Source of the DNA: Dugong dugon | Lineage: Eukaryota > Chordata > Mammalia > Sirenia > Dugongidae | Length of the DNA stretch: 64,000 bases | Assembly: GCA_030035585.1 (NCBI GenBank) | Contig: CM057461.1 | Span: 169,271,624 to 169,335,623, forward strand | Direction: 5' to 3' | Part shown: piece by piece, positions 1 to 8,606 of the stretch | Layout of the letters: every line of letters begins with the position of its first letter | How positions within the stretch are numbered: position 1 is the stretch's first letter | The notes under the pieces: model-generated | Database searches by the model: none | What the model was told of the DNA's origin: nothing | Seen by the model: only the letters and a program-made list of their open reading frames with translations | Translations under genes and position numbers: made by a program

Positions 1-50
1 CTATGGGTTGCTGTGGGTCGGAATCAACTCAATCGCAACAGGTTTAGGTT
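1..50 (+). mobile_element. AfroSINE 3' tail (truncated by window edge)
   Basis: Contains the SINE/RTE 3'-end signature ggtcggaatcaactcaatcg followed by the gcaacaggttt-type end. The body lies before the window. Confidence 0.8.
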
Positions 51-358
51 TATGGTTTCTCACTTTCCAAGGCCCTCTTTTGGAACCCCTTTCTCTACTT
101 TTCCCCCAGAGGCTCAGCCTTGTTGAGGCAGATGCCTTCCAAATCTAGTATTTCCACCTCTATCCCTTGCGTGCTCCTGTCCAGGCCCAGTTTTCTCACT
201 GGTTTCAAAGTGGGTCCACTTCTGCTACCTGAAACAGAGCATGTCAAAGAGAAGCCTCCCGGATTTCTCCCTCACCAGACCAACTGAATCATCTTTGCCA
301 GCAGTACGGCTACCTTTCTGGACTTTGCTTGCACTCACTATTGTGTTCACTTGGTTCA
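51..358. other. Upstream flank, no recognisable feature
   Basis: Non-coding sequence between two repeat fragments. I see no gene, RNA or repeat family that I can name here. Confidence 0.5.
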
Positions 359-722
359 CTTGCATGTTGCTGTGATGCTGGAAGCTATGCCCCTGCTATG
401 TCAAATACCAGCAGTGTCATTCACGGTGAACAAGTTTCAGTGGAGCTTCTAGACTAAGACAGATTAAGGAGAAGGGCCTGGGGATCTACTTCAGAAAATT
501 AGCCAGTGAAAACCCATGGATCTCAACAGAGCATTGTCTGATATAGTGCTGGAGGATGAGCCCCATAGATTGGAAGGTACTATGCAATGGCTGCAACAGT
601 GGGCTCAAATATGCCAATGATTATGAAGATGGCTCAGGACCAGGCAATGTTTCGTATTGTTGCACACAGTGTTGCCATGAGTTGGAGCCAGCTGGACAGC
701 AACTGTCAACATCAACAACAAA
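359..722 (+). mobile_element. Internally deleted RTE-derived element
   Basis: The left part (359-577) matches the 5' region of the complete RTE copy at 48935-49150, including the segment ending gttggaaggc before the endonuclease. It then jumps (about 577-590) to the RTE 3' end, the segment around gctgcaacagtgggctcaa, and finishes with the terminal caacatcaacaaca. The whole endonuclease and reverse transcriptase region is missing, so this is a non-autonomous derivative of about 360 bp. The short open frames across it have no coding meaning. Confidence 0.75.
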
Positions 723-1628
723 CTTCCTTCTCATGGACCTTCTGGTTGCCTGCCTTCACCTACAACTGCAGGAGTATTCTACATCTACCACTTTGACCAG
801 GTCACTCCACTGGTCCCTTGACGTCCTTGGGATCCAGCACATACATGTAACCAGACCCATTGCAGCACTCATGCTTTGTTACGTTCTTGTCTTCATTCTA
901 GTCCAGATTGCTGAATGCCTCCCACTCCTGCCTGTGTGTGGCCCTTTACTTTACACATATTTATCTATTTTAGCACTGTAGTAAGCTCTGGGGATGCAGG
1001 TATGATCAAAATGCAGCCTTGGTCTCATTGTTTTATGATAGAGGAAGAGATGATACACACAAATGAATACAGAGCAAAGCAGAGGTGGTAGGTGATTAAG
1101 AAAGTTACTAAATATTATGAGAGCACAGAGTAGAATATTTAGAACACTATAAAATAAAAAAATTCTAAACTACCTAATGAGAATATTATTAAATTCAACA
1201 ATTTGACCAATTGAGAACATTGGATTCTGTTTTTTAACCTTCCCTTAAGTATATGGTTTAAAGACCAACCTTCCAGTAAATTTTTCTAAGTGGTTAATTC
1301 CTTCTCTGACTCACTATCTCATTTGCTGATACATTATCTTGCCTCCAGCAATGTAAATATTAAAGTTCTGTAAATAACTGCAACCTTCTGATTATAGTGC
1401 ATAAAACATCCCTCTTTGTAAACATCCTCTCTTCTTAGAAATGAAACTGAAGTTTCATTCTGTACCCCAAGTGCATGGAATGGTGGCTTGTATCAGTCCA
1501 GGTTGACTGCTAGGTTTATTCATTAAAACAGACATTGAGAGGTTGCCACTCAATTGCAAGAGATGCCTTTCAGATAATTTTGCATCTGGGCATCTTTTGC
1601 ATTTCATTTCCTTCTCCCTTCTCATTCT
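723..1628. other. Upstream flank, no gene seen
   Basis: AT-rich non-coding sequence. Near 960-1100 there is a weak resemblance to the old mammalian repeat arm seen at 4020 and 48785. Nothing else recognisable. Confidence 0.4.
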
Positions 1629-1646
1629 TTGTACACCTCCTTTTCT

Positions 1647-2434
1647 TTTTTCTTTTTTTAATTGTACTTTAGATGAAGGTTTACAGAACAAATAGTTTCT
1701 GATTAAACAGTACACATATTGTTTTATTACAATGGTTAACAACCCTGTGACATGTCAACACTGTCCCTTCTCAACCTTGGGTTCCCTATTACCAGCTTTC
1801 CTGTGCCCGCCTGCTTTCTAGTCCTTGTCCCTTGACTGTTGTGCCCCATTAGCCTCATTTTGTTTTATGGGGCTGTCTAATCTTTGGCTGAGCAGTGAAC
1901 CTCAGGAGTGACTACATTACTGAGCTAAGAGGGTGTCTGGGGGCCAAACTCTCGGGGTTTATCCAGTCTCTGTCAGACCACTAAGTCTGGTCTTTTTTTG
2001 TGAGTTAGAATTTCATTCTACATTTTTCTCCAGCTCTGTCCAGGACCCTCTGTTGTGATCGCCGTCAGAGCAGTCAGTGGTGGTAGCCGGGCACCATCTA
2101 GTTGTACTGGACTCAGTCTGGTGGAGGCCATGGTAGCTGTGGTCCATTAGTCCTTTGGACTTATCTTTTCCTTGTTTCTTGTTCTCTTCATTCTCCCTTG
2201 CTCCTGAAGGGGTGAGACCAGTGGAGTATCTTAGATGGCTGCTCACAGGCTTTTAAGACCCCAGACGCTACTCACCAAAGTAGAATGTAGAACATTTTCT
2301 TTATAAACTGTGTTATGCCAATTGAGCTAGATGTTCCCCGAGACCATGGTACCCACAGCCCTCTGCCCCACAGTTCAGTCCCTCAGGGAGTTTGGATGTG
2401 TCTGTGGAGCTTCCATGACCTTTCCTTGTACAAG
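1647..2434 (-). mobile_element. L1 3' end, 5'-truncated, - strand, with target-site duplication
   Basis: A poly-T stretch at the left (1647-1660) marks the poly-A end of a - strand L1, followed by afrotherian L1 3' UTR sequence (compare 18880-19456). The flanks 1629-1646 and 2435-2452 are an 18-bp target-site duplication with one mismatch (ttgtacacct[c/g]cttttct), which fixes the insertion limits. No coding part is left. Confidence 0.85.
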
Positions 2435-2477
2435 TTGTACACCTGCTTTTCTGACCTCCTTCCTCCCGGTCCTTTTT

Positions 2478-3838
2478 TTTTTTTTTTGTAATTAAATGAA
2501 GTTTACATTTCAAGTTAGTCTCCCATACAAAATTTTTATACATACATTGTTATGAGACCCTAATTGCTCACCCCATTCTGCAACAGCACACTCCTCCTTT
2601 CCGCCCCTGATTCCCCATGACCATTCAACCAGCTCTTAATGCTCTCTGCCTTCCCATCTCACCTCTGGACAGAAGCTGCTCCTTTGGTCTCTTGTATCTA
2701 CTTGACTAATAGGCACACTCTTCCCGAGTATCACTTTATGTCCCACAGTCCAGTCCAATCCCTATCTGAAGAGCTGGCCTCGGAAATTGTTTTAGTTCTG
2801 GGCTGATAGAGTCCAGGGGCCATGCTTTCCGGGGCACCTCCAGTCTCAGTCAGACCATTAAGTCTGGTCTTCTTACTAGAATTTGTGTTCTGCACCCATC
2901 TTTCTACTGCTCCATCAGGGACTCTCTGTTGTGTTCCCTGTCAGGACGTTCATTGGTGGTAGCCGAGCACCATCTAGTTCTTCTGGTCTCAGGCTGATGA
3001 AGTCTCTGGTTCATGTGGCCCCTTCTGTCTCTTGGGCTAATACTTTCCTTGTGTCTTTGGTGTTCTTCATTCTCCTTTACTACAAGTGGTTGGGACCAAT
3101 TGATGCATCTTAGGTGGCCGCTTGCAAGCTTTTAAGACCTCAGACACCACTTACCAAAGTAGGATGCAGAACGCTTTCTTAATAAGCTTTGTTATGCCAA
3201 TTGACCTAGATGTTCCCTGAAAGCATGGTCCCCAGACCCCTACCCCTGCTACTCTGTCTCTGAAAGTATTGATTGTATTCAGGAAACTTCTTAGCTTTGG
3301 TTTAGTCCTGTTGTGCTGATTTCCCTGTAGTGTGTGCTGCCCTTCCCTTCACCTAAGATGATTCTTATCTACTATCTAGTTAGTGAATAACCCTCATCCT
3401 CCCTCCCCACCCCCATAACCATCAAAGAATGTTTTCTTCTGTGTTTAACCCTTTTCTTGAGTTCTTGTACTAGTGGTCTTATATAGTATTTGTCCTTCTG
3501 TGACTGACTAAATTCACTCAGCATAATAAGTTCCAGCTTCCACCATGTTATACAATGTTTCACAGCCTCATCGCTTTTCTTTATCTTTGCGTAATATTCC
3601 ATTGTATGGATATACCATAATCTGTTTATCCATTCGTCTGCTGATGGGCACCTAGATTGCTTCCATCTTTTTGCTATTGTGAACAGTGCTGCAATGAACA
3701 TGGGTGTGCATATATCTATTCGTGTGATGGCTCTTATTTCTCTAGGATATAGTCCAAGGAGCGGGATAGCTGGATCCTATGGTACTTCTATTTCTAGCTT
3801 TTTAAGGAAGCGCCAAATCAATTTCCAAAGTGGTTGTA
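2478..3838 (-). mobile_element. L1 copy with ORF2 C-terminus and 3' UTR, - strand
   Basis: Poly-T at 2473-2487, then about 0.9 kb of L1 3' UTR, then the C-terminal part of L1 ORF2 read on the - strand (about 3838 down to 3372). The protein carries the hallmark LWYIHTMEYYAKIKK and the later SQKDKYY of L1 ORF2. It is 5'-truncated, so no endonuclease or reverse transcriptase domain remains. A 15-bp duplication with one mismatch (ctcc[c/a]ggtccttttt) at 2463-2477 and 3839-3853 bounds it. Confidence 0.9.
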
Positions 3839-4004
3839 CTCCAGGTCCTTTTTGAGGAATACATTATATCAAATACAAACCGGGAGAATCCGGCCAGGAC
3901 ATGCTTGCATTAAGGGAGACATCCCCATGAACACTGACCTGCAAATAGGAACTACGGGGAGGTGGGCACGTTCACCAGCCTGCCCCAAGTGTGACCCCTC
4001 CTTA

Positions 4005-4190
4005 TGTGTACCATCCACTCATTTATTCACCACATATTTTCTGAGTGCCTGCGTTGTGCCACCAACACTGTGCTAGGTCCTGAGGACACAATGTTGAGCA
4101 AAAAGAAAAACTGTTGCTGCCCTCATAGGGAGGAGGTGGCATTAAGTACAACTTTACATTAATAAAGTCATGATAATAAATTAACCTCCA
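4005..4190 (+). repeat. Old mammalian interspersed repeat fragment
   Basis: Contains the diverged phrase 'ttcaccacatattttctgag...gtgctaggtcctgagg...ccctcatagg', shared with fragments near 9745, 12510, 48785 and 55375. It is an ancient mammal-wide repeat whose family I cannot name securely. Confidence 0.5.
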
Positions 4191-4255
4191 AGCCGTGATA
4201 TAGAGATGAAGAGCTAATATTAATGTTTAACTTTCTAACAGCTCTATGATCTCAG

Positions 4256-4257
<2 letters not shown>

Positions 4258-4308
<51 letters not shown>

Positions 4309-4320
4309 TGTGTGTCTGTC
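4258..4320. repeat. (GT)n(CG)n microsatellite
   Basis: About 20 GT units (4258-4298), a short CG run (to about 4307), and a degenerate TGTCTG tail. The alternating purine-pyrimidine run could form Z-DNA. It is about 1.8 kb upstream of the ADAM23 start. Confidence 0.95.
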
Positions 4321-4909
4321 TGCCTGTCTGTCTCTCATTCCTCTTTGTTAAATTGGTGTCGGGGGGAGATGGCTAACCCTCAATGCCTGGCAGGTGCTTT
4401 TACCCACATTTTTACTTTTAATCATGGAATTCTTGATCCCCCAAAAGTAAGTGTTACCATTTCCATTTTAAATATAAATAATGGAGTAAGACAACATTAT
4501 GTTATTAGTTAGACTGTCGTTGGGAGGGTGAATAAACGAATGATTGCATTGTGGGGGTTTTGGGGGAGGAATATGCTACATACAGGCTCTAATTTGAAAA
4601 GATCAGACTTAGTGGTTGCTAACCTACCTAAATCAGGGACCCAGATTTGCATTTTTTTTTTTTTGCAACAGCGAGAGAAAATTCTTTTCTTTGCAGAAAT
4701 CAGGACTAAGTCTCAAAATTTGAAATGTGTCCTCTTAAACGCATGCTTGCCCCGGTAGATGACAAACGTTGGATTCCCCACAATAGCTGCCATTCACTTG
4801 GTTTCTAATCTTTGTATTTCTTCCCCGCCAGATTTTCTGCTTCCCGAATATGCCCAGTCATACTTTCTGAACTTTTGTGCAAACACCTTTTCGTTTTATC
4901 TGTTTCCGC
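4321..4909. other. Promoter-proximal flank, no gene seen
   Basis: Non-repetitive AT-rich sequence leading into the CpG island. It could hold distal promoter elements, but none can be called from a single sequence. Confidence 0.4.
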
Positions 4910-5221
4910 AAAGCCCCCAGGAACAGGCTGGGAGGACACAGGCTAGGGCGGAGCACCCGGGCACAGAGGATTCCTGCGCAGGGGTACCCGCTAGCCGCGG
5001 GGCCGCTCCGCGTCAGCGCGCCGGCCAGCCTGCTACGCGCAAACGTGGTTCCCTAGTTTCTCCCATCCGCTGAGGGTGAACTGAATGAAGAGCAGTGCTA
5101 TTTTTACCTCCCCCGCTCAGTCCTTTCTATTTATTTGCTGGAGGGAAATAAATAAAGGATGAAGAAGGAAATGCTCGGCCTTAGTTTTTCCTGAGCAGGA
5201 GGTGGTTGGAGTAGGAGGGGG

Positions 5222-5229
5222 TATATAAG
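5222..5229 (+). promoter_or_regulatory. TATA-like element upstream of ADAM23
   Basis: TATATAAG sits in an otherwise GC-rich stretch, preceded by a G-rich run, about 840 bases before the ADAM23 start codon. If used, transcription would start near 5250 and give a leader of about 800 nt that includes the CGG and 12-bp repeats. CpG-island promoters often lack a TATA box, so this may be coincidental. Confidence 0.3.
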
Positions 5230-5498
5230 ATCTCGGGGTGGTGGAAAAGGCAAGCCTCTCCAGCTGATAGTTTTCTTCAGATCATATCGGCGTCTGGCCT
5301 GGAAGCCCCGCACTCTTCGTTTTTTCCCTCCGGCCCATCCCTGACTTCCAGCTCCCTTCTCCTCCGCCCCCACCGGCCCCACCTTTAGAGGTGCTACCGT
5401 CACCTCTAAGGCTGCCTGGGATGCTGCATCACCCTGCTGCTTTTTTATTTTTCTTTTCCCCACAATAAAGCATGCGCAGTGCGTCGCGTGCCAGGCAA

Positions 5499-5516
5499 CG
5501 GCGGCGGCGGCGGCGG
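5499..5516 (+). repeat. (CGG)6 trinucleotide tract
   Basis: Six uninterrupted CGG units in the ADAM23 CpG island, directly before the 12-bp tandem repeat. It lies in the probable leader or promoter, not in the ADAM23 coding frame. Confidence 0.9.
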
Positions 5517-5520
5517 CAGC

Positions 5521-5616
5521 CCCAGCAGCAGCCCCAGCAGCAGCCCCAGCAGCAGCCCCAGCAGCAGCCCCAGCAGCAGCCCCAGCAGCAGCCCCAGCAG
5601 CAGCCCCAGCAGCAGC
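5521..5616 (+). repeat. 12-bp tandem repeat, 8 perfect copies (CCCAGCAGCAGC)
   Basis: Eight identical dodecamers, flanked on the left by the CGG tract and on the right by degenerate CGCCGCAGCAGCGGCAG. No frame has a stop inside it, which explains the long low-complexity open frames here (Pro-Gln-Gln-Gln and Pro-Ser-Ser-Ser on the + strand; Gly-Leu-Leu-Leu or Gly-Ala-Ala-Ala on the - strand). These are not taken as genes. Perfect copy identity suggests recent expansion and length polymorphism. Confidence 0.92.
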
Positions 5617-5933
5617 CGCCGCAGCAGCGGCAGCATCAGGACCCGAAGCCGCGCTCAGGCGCGCTCTTGGAGGAGGGAAGCGCGCCCGAGCTGCGCGCCC
5701 ACGAGGCCGCTCGCTCCCGCGCGCCGCCTCAGCATCCTCAGACCCGGCGGCAGCCCCCGCAGTCGCTGGAGTGGCCGCGCCCGCCGCGGGGCGGGAGCAG
5801 CAGCTGGGGAGGCTCCAAGTTGGCGGTGCGGCGAGGACCTCTGGAGTTTTCAGTTGCCCGGCCCAGGAGGGGCTGCAGGCGAGCAGGAAAAGGGGCGCTG
5901 CCCAGCCCTGAGCCACGAGCCCGTGGCAGCACC

Positions 5934-5954
5934 ATGCGCGCCGAGCCGGCGTGA
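5934..5954 (+). promoter_or_regulatory. Upstream ORF 1 in ADAM23 leader (6 codons plus stop)
   Basis: ATG at 5934 in context CACCATGC (A at -3, a strong context) encodes MRAEPA then TGA. It is 108 bases before the next upstream AUG and 128 bases before the ADAM23 start. If the leader begins upstream of 5934, scanning ribosomes should meet it first. The same frame is open back to an ATG at 5472, so a longer leader would make a 160-codon upstream frame through the repeat. Confidence 0.5.
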
Positions 5955-6054
5955 CCGGCTCCGCCCGCAGCCTCCCCGCGCGCCCCTAGCGCACCGGGAG
6001 CCGGCAGCCCAGCCCGGCGCTGTTGCCGGCCACACAGAGCGGTGCCCGGGAGCT

Positions 6055-6273
6055 ATGAGCCATGAAGCCGCCAGGCAGCAGCTCCAGGCGGCTGCCCCTG
6101 GCGGGCGACAGCCTCTTCGTAGCCTCCCACAGCTCCCGCGGCCGCCTTGCGGGCCCTGCGCCGGCTCGCGTCCTCGCCCGCGCGCCGCCCTGTCGCCTGA
6201 TCCTCGTTCTTCTCCTGCTGCCTCCGCTCGCCGCCTCGTCCCAGCCCCGCGTCTGGGGGACTGCTGCAGCTAG
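6055..6273 (+). promoter_or_regulatory. Upstream ORF 2, overlapping the ADAM23 start codon
   Basis: ATG at 6055, seven bases before the ADAM23 ATG and in another frame, opens a 72-codon ORF (starting MSHEAARQQ) that overlaps all of the signal-peptide coding region. It stops at 6271-6273, two bases before the exon 1 splice donor. Its context (G at -3, A at +4) is about as good as that of the main start, so leaky scanning or competition is expected. The frame is open upstream to about 5479 but has no other ATG there. Confidence 0.5.
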
Positions 6274-6275
6274 CG
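6062..6275 (+). CDS. ADAM23: ADAM23 exon 1, coding part: start codon and signal peptide
   Basis: Encodes residues 1-71 plus the first base of codon 72. It opens with MKPPGSSSR, as ADAM23 does. An unusually long, Arg/Pro/Ser-rich n-region (residues 1-45) precedes a hydrophobic core at about 46-58 (CRLILVLLLLPPLAAS), so this is a signal peptide with likely cleavage shortly after residue 59. The start was chosen because the N-terminus matches the ADAM23 family and the frame is open to a GT donor at 6276-6277 (AGCG|gtgggt). The split codon G|CT gives Ala and restores the family sequence Ala-Pro-His-Trp at exon 2. The start context has G at -3 but no G at +4. Another ATG lies 7 bases upstream in a different frame (6055). 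The segment is very GC-rich because it lies in the CpG island. Without splicing the frame continues to 6448, but that extension is intron 1 sequence. Confidence 0.95.
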
Positions 6276-7431
6276 GTGGGTATGGCCCCGGTGCCCTTTG
6301 CTTTGCCTTCCCCGTGGGGCCCTGCAGAGGAAAGCGAAGGGCAAGCGGGGCCGTGCGCTCCACACACGTCTCTGACTCGGCCTTCCCATGCCTCCCAATC
6401 TACCCCTGTCATTCCCAAACCCCTAATTGGTTCCAGTTCACTTTTTGAAGACCATTTCTGTTCCATTCACTAAAAACCCATTCCAATTACCTTTGGTGCC
6501 ACTGGAGGGTATTTCGTGGCTCCAGGCTCTCTCAGCGATCTCTTTGCAACTTGGCTAAAGGGAAACCAGTGCATGGGGAATGCAGGGAGGGCACAAGTTG
6601 CTTCTTGCGTGATGAATCTTAACGTGAATGCGGGAAGGATGTAATGAGAATAGTGGTATTGGGTCGTTTCCTCAAATTTCCTACCGATTTTGTTCACTGC
6701 TGTTGAAACTGAGGTTGGGAGGGATACTCCGGAAATACAGACCTTTGGTTGTGATTTCTCAAAATACTTGTCATTTATAATGGACAAGTAAAATTAAATA
6801 ATGTTCAATATATTGATGACTGGAAATCACTGAAAGCAGAAGGCTGGGCTTGGAAGGGAAATAAAAAAAAAAAAAGAAAGAAAAGAAAGAAACAAAAAAG
6901 AAATTGGAAAGCTGCCAGCATCTGCATCTCTCTATGGCAAATAATTTTTGCTCATTTCAAAGTTAAAAGAAAAGGGAATTGTCCGTTATGTTAAAAGAAT
7001 CAATTAACATTCCCTGTTCATGAATTCAGCCCTCAAGTTATCTTAGGAGTGTTCATAGCTTTCAGACAGGGTACAACTAGGCAGAGTACAGTAGAGTTTC
7101 TGTAGTCTCAGAGAAGAAGAAGCGATGATGAGGGTCAAAATGAACCCCCCAGAAGGTTCATTCAGTGACTCTTACCTCAAGTCCATTCTGCTCCCACTTC
7201 CATACTTAGAAGTATAGATTATGAGACTGGTTAGAACATGTGAATATAATACATAAATAAAAATAAACAGTATGTTATGGTATACATCTTATTGACTATG
7301 TTAACCTATCCAGGCCATTTCACAGTTGCAATAACTTGCTTTACTATGTTTCCGCTTTTTTACCTGCTTATATTTAGAAAATTTGCATTTGCAATTGATA
7401 GAAAAATAATTTTAGTACTTATGTATTTATG

Positions 7432-7432
<1 letters not shown>
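6276..7432 (+). other. ADAM23 intron 1 (main part)
   Basis: The first 100 bases are still CpG island, then AT-rich. Apart from an A-rich/GAAA tract at 6861-6904, no named repeat is seen, which makes this one of the least repeat-laden parts of the gene. With the TG tract and acceptor region the intron spans 6276-7498. Confidence 0.7.

Positions 7433-7464
<32 letters not shown>
7433..7464 (+). repeat. (TG)16 tract just upstream of ADAM23 exon 2
   Basis: Sixteen pure TG units followed by tatgcgtgtatgcttgtgc and a short pyrimidine stretch before the acceptor at 7498. In the transcript this is a UG-repeat 34 nt before the exon, a known binding context for TDP-43 and CELF proteins. Confidence 0.95.
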
Positions 7465-7468
<4 letters not shown>

Positions 7469-7498
7469 CGTGTATGCTTGTGCTTTACCCCACTTCAG

Positions 7499-7716
7499 CT
7501 CCGCATTGGAATGAAACTGCAGAAAAAAAATTGGGAGTCCTGGCAGATGAAGACAATACATTGCAAGAGAACGGCAGCAGTAATATCAGTTACAGCAATG
7601 CAATGCAGAAAGAAATCACACTGCCTTCAAGACTCATATATTACATCAACCAAGACTCAGAAAGCCCCTACCATGTTCTTGACACAAAGACAAGACACCA
7701 GCAAAAACATAACAAG
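7499..7716 (+). CDS. ADAM23: ADAM23 exon 2: start of the prodomain
   Basis: This exon is 218 bp and encodes residues 72-144, beginning APHWNETAEKKLG and ending at RHQQKHNK. It is recognised by the ADAM22/ADAM23 prodomain sequence, including the run ITLPSRLIYYINQDSESPYH. Three N-glycosylation sequons are visible: N76-E-T, N96-G-S and N100-I-S. The acceptor is ccacttcag|CTCC. The donor is AAG|gtaggc, which is acceptable but weaker than consensus at +4 and +6. Entry phase is 1 and exit phase is 0, so skipping this exon would shift the frame. In the secretory pathway the prodomain helps folding and is removed before the protein reaches the cell surface (family knowledge). A pure TG dinucleotide tract ends 34 bases before the exon. 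Confidence 0.96.
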
Positions 7717-8452
7717 GTAGGCAGGAGGACAGGTATGCAAAAGTAGTTGCCATGAAGGGTTTTCCTTTGATTTGATTTTCTTCCGGAATTGTATTTCACG
7801 AATTTTACTGCAGCATTTTATTAGGAAAGCAATTAATACTGTGATAAGGGAGAAACTAGAGGGAATTAAGCTGGGATCTACTGGGATAGGATTGCAATTT
7901 GTTTCTCTTCTATGACTCTGAACTGGAACTGTAATTTTCTTACAACTTCATAAGCTTAACAGCTGCAATATGATCTGTGTATCTTTCAGGTGCAGTGGAC
8001 ACTGAACAAGAGTTAAGTGAATATGTTTATGATCCTGGCTTGTTTCTGTGACGATTTATATAAGAATGCAGTATTCTACCTTCCATGATATAAAAACTGC
8101 TTTCAATCTGCATACCTAAAATTGCTCTAAGGATATTTGGCTGCGGTTTCCCCATCAGTCTTTCACTTAAAAATTGAGCGTTTAAACAACCTCTTTCTTT
8201 CTTTAACTGATCAGTAGGAAAAATACGTGTTTTCATTATGTTATCAGTAAGTAAACAACGTGACATTTTGAAGGATTATGGTGAACAGAAACTAATTATA
8301 TACATAATATAGAGACTGGTTTTGGTTGCTATAATCCTTCAAGACTTAATCCGCATTGATTGTGAGAAGTTACATTACTTTCAGGTTTGTTCAGGAAGTA
8401 GCAATGATCTTAAAAGAGCATTAAATGGAAGATAAGGTACTTAATATCCAAA

Positions 8453-8606
8453 GAGTTTAGTGGTTAAGAGCTCGGCTGCTAATCAAAAGGTTGGTAGTTC
8501 GAATCCACCAGCCCCTCCTTGGAAACCCTTCGGGGCAGTTCTACTCTGTCCTGTAGGGTCACTGTAAGTCGGAATAGACCCGACAGCAATGGGTTTTGGT
8601 TTATTT
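8453..8606 (+). mobile_element. AfroSINE, short (45-nt deleted) form
   Basis: tRNA-like head with A and B box resemblance (gtggttaagagctcggctgc and ggttggtagttcgaatcc), then directly cttggaaacccttcggggcagtt, lacking the internal gagaaagatgtggcagtctgc segment. The 3' end is gtcggaatagacccgacagcaatggg. Confidence 0.88.

Larger units (their letters stand above)
4910..6370 (+). promoter_or_regulatory. ADAM23: CpG island: ADAM23 promoter, 5' leader and exon 1
   Basis: Base composition changes sharply at about 4910, from AT-rich repeat-bearing flank to GC-rich sequence with many CpG dinucleotides and GC boxes. It returns to AT-rich sequence after about 6400. The island covers the start codon and the exon 1 donor, as expected for a CpG-island promoter of a neural membrane gene. 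ADAM23 promoter methylation in tumours is established in human. The exact transcription start is not determinable from sequence. Confidence 0.85.

Noticed and set aside
3372-3701. 109-codon - strand frame as a possible gene
   Set aside because: It is the C-terminus of L1 ORF2 in a truncated element.
5131-5916. 261-codon open frame on the - strand with Gly-Ala-Ala-Ala repeats
   Set aside because: It is produced by the stop-free 12-bp tandem repeat and high GC; no family match and no gene context on that strand.
5479-6273. 264-codon + strand open frame through the leader
   Set aside because: It has no ATG before 6055 (its apparent start is GTG). Only the 6055 segment is kept, as an upstream ORF.
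8468-8510. tRNA gene suggested by A/B box-like sequence
   Set aside because: It is the tRNA-derived head of an AfroSINE. No cloverleaf with a complete acceptor stem, and the same head recurs in many SINE copies.
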